Below, piece by piece: positions 63,820 through 64,000 of a stretch of 64,000 bases of DNA (its first letter is position 1; each line of letters opens with the position of its first letter). The DNA comes from Pegethrix bostrychoides GSE-TBD4-15B (GTDB lineage: Bacteria; Cyanobacteriota; Cyanobacteriia; Elainellales; Elainellaceae). A program made the translations under genes and the position numbers. Under the pieces are notes generated by a model, which saw nothing but the letters and a program-made list of their open reading frames with translations, ran no database searches and was not told the origin of the DNA. The stretch lies in the NCBI GenBank assembly GCA_019359155.1, contig JAHHHV010000086.1, positions 1 through 64,000 on the forward strand, in the 5' to 3' direction.

Positions 63820-64000
63820 ATGGAGCTAATTTTTTCTGCCCTGATTGGGCTGATCGTGTTTTTACTCGGCTCGGCAGTTGGCAGCTTTCTCAACGTTGTG
63901 ATCTACCGCGTTCCGGCAGGTCTGTCGATCCTGTTTCCGCCCTCGCGCTGCCCGCAGTGCTTGCGGCCACTCAAGGCTTATGACAACGTGCCAGTGCTGG
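63820..64000 (+). CDS. Prepilin peptidase (A24), cut by window edge
   Basis: The first 60 codons read a signal-anchor-like hydrophobic segment (LIFSALIGLIVFLLGSAVGSF), then LNVVIYRVPAGLS and the zinc pair CPQC (PSRCPQCLRPLKAYDNVPVL). This is the N-terminal methyltransferase region of PilD-type peptidases, which process type IV pilins and competence pseudopilins. The catalytic Asp residues would follow outside the window. The ATG at 63820 lies 30 bases after the MerR stop. Confidence 0.93.
   Translation, partial: MELIFSALIGLIVFLLGSAVGSFLNVVIYRVPAGLSILFPPSRCPQCLRPLKAYDNVPVL

Overview
The window comes from a cyanobacterium, probably a filamentous one. Photosystem I genes psaF and psaJ, the photosynthesis-stress kinase nblS, inorganic-carbon genes (an SbtA/SbtB-type pair, a beta-carbonic anhydrase, ictB) and the multicellularity regulator hetR all lie on one moderately GC-rich stretch. 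HetR occurs in both heterocystous and non-heterocystous filaments, and nothing here decides between them. Genes are mostly single or in short operons on both strands, separated by short spacers that often carry small direct repeats.

Layout. 1-2950 is accessory DNA: the start of an IS630-type transposase cut by the window edge, an AT-rich orphan gene with a HEPN-like Rx4H motif, a small cyanobacterial-type ORF with a hairpin over its ribosome binding site, a DUF433/DUF5615 toxin-antitoxin pair, and a broken partial copy of the small ORF. 2946-8313 (minus) holds recG, an unknown gene, tsf and rpsB. 8679-20207 carries a ClC channel, a GH57/DUF3536 protein, a JAMM peptidase, a dienelactone hydrolase, an FAD oxidoreductase, a HEAT-repeat protein and a GAF-GAF-PAS adenylate cyclase of CyaB1 type. 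20907-24551 carries an M23 peptidase, remnants of a type II thioesterase and an IS1 transposase, then the carbonic anhydrase and the sbtB-like and sbtA-like genes. 24802-27132 is an ABC permease plus a cytosine-deaminase-like amidohydrolase. 27931-34118 is a signalling operon: REC-GGDEF, REC-GGDEF-EAL and a 1,096-residue hybrid kinase. 34165-42897 holds a lipoprotein-like methyltransferase, a PEP-synthase-like protein, tsaD, psaFJ, msrB, nblS and an ExbB-type channel. 43202-48220 holds an RTX-type protein, a CysQ/HAL2 phosphatase, a glycine/D-amino-acid-oxidase-like protein, yggT and ictB. 49083-64000 starts with hetR and continues through ctpA, an Ap4A phosphorylase-like gene, a methylglyoxal synthase/lipid kinase fusion, an aminotransferase, a sensor kinase, a tricorn-like protease, a MerR regulator and the start of a prepilin peptidase.

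The most notable item is a 26-codon ORF at 48362-48442, 640 bases upstream of hetR on the same strand, whose peptide ends exactly in RGSGR. This is the pentapeptide of the PatS/PatX inhibitors that bind HetR. The HetR here keeps Cys48, Ser179 and Arg223 but has Ala at position 152. The spacer between the two genes holds a 21-base palindrome and a 17-bp tandem repeat. Together they look like a complete HetR-pentapeptide switch at one locus.

A second theme is the frequency of short perfect or near-perfect tandem duplications (10-21 bp), found both in spacers and in frame inside genes. They suggest replication slippage as a general habit of this genome.
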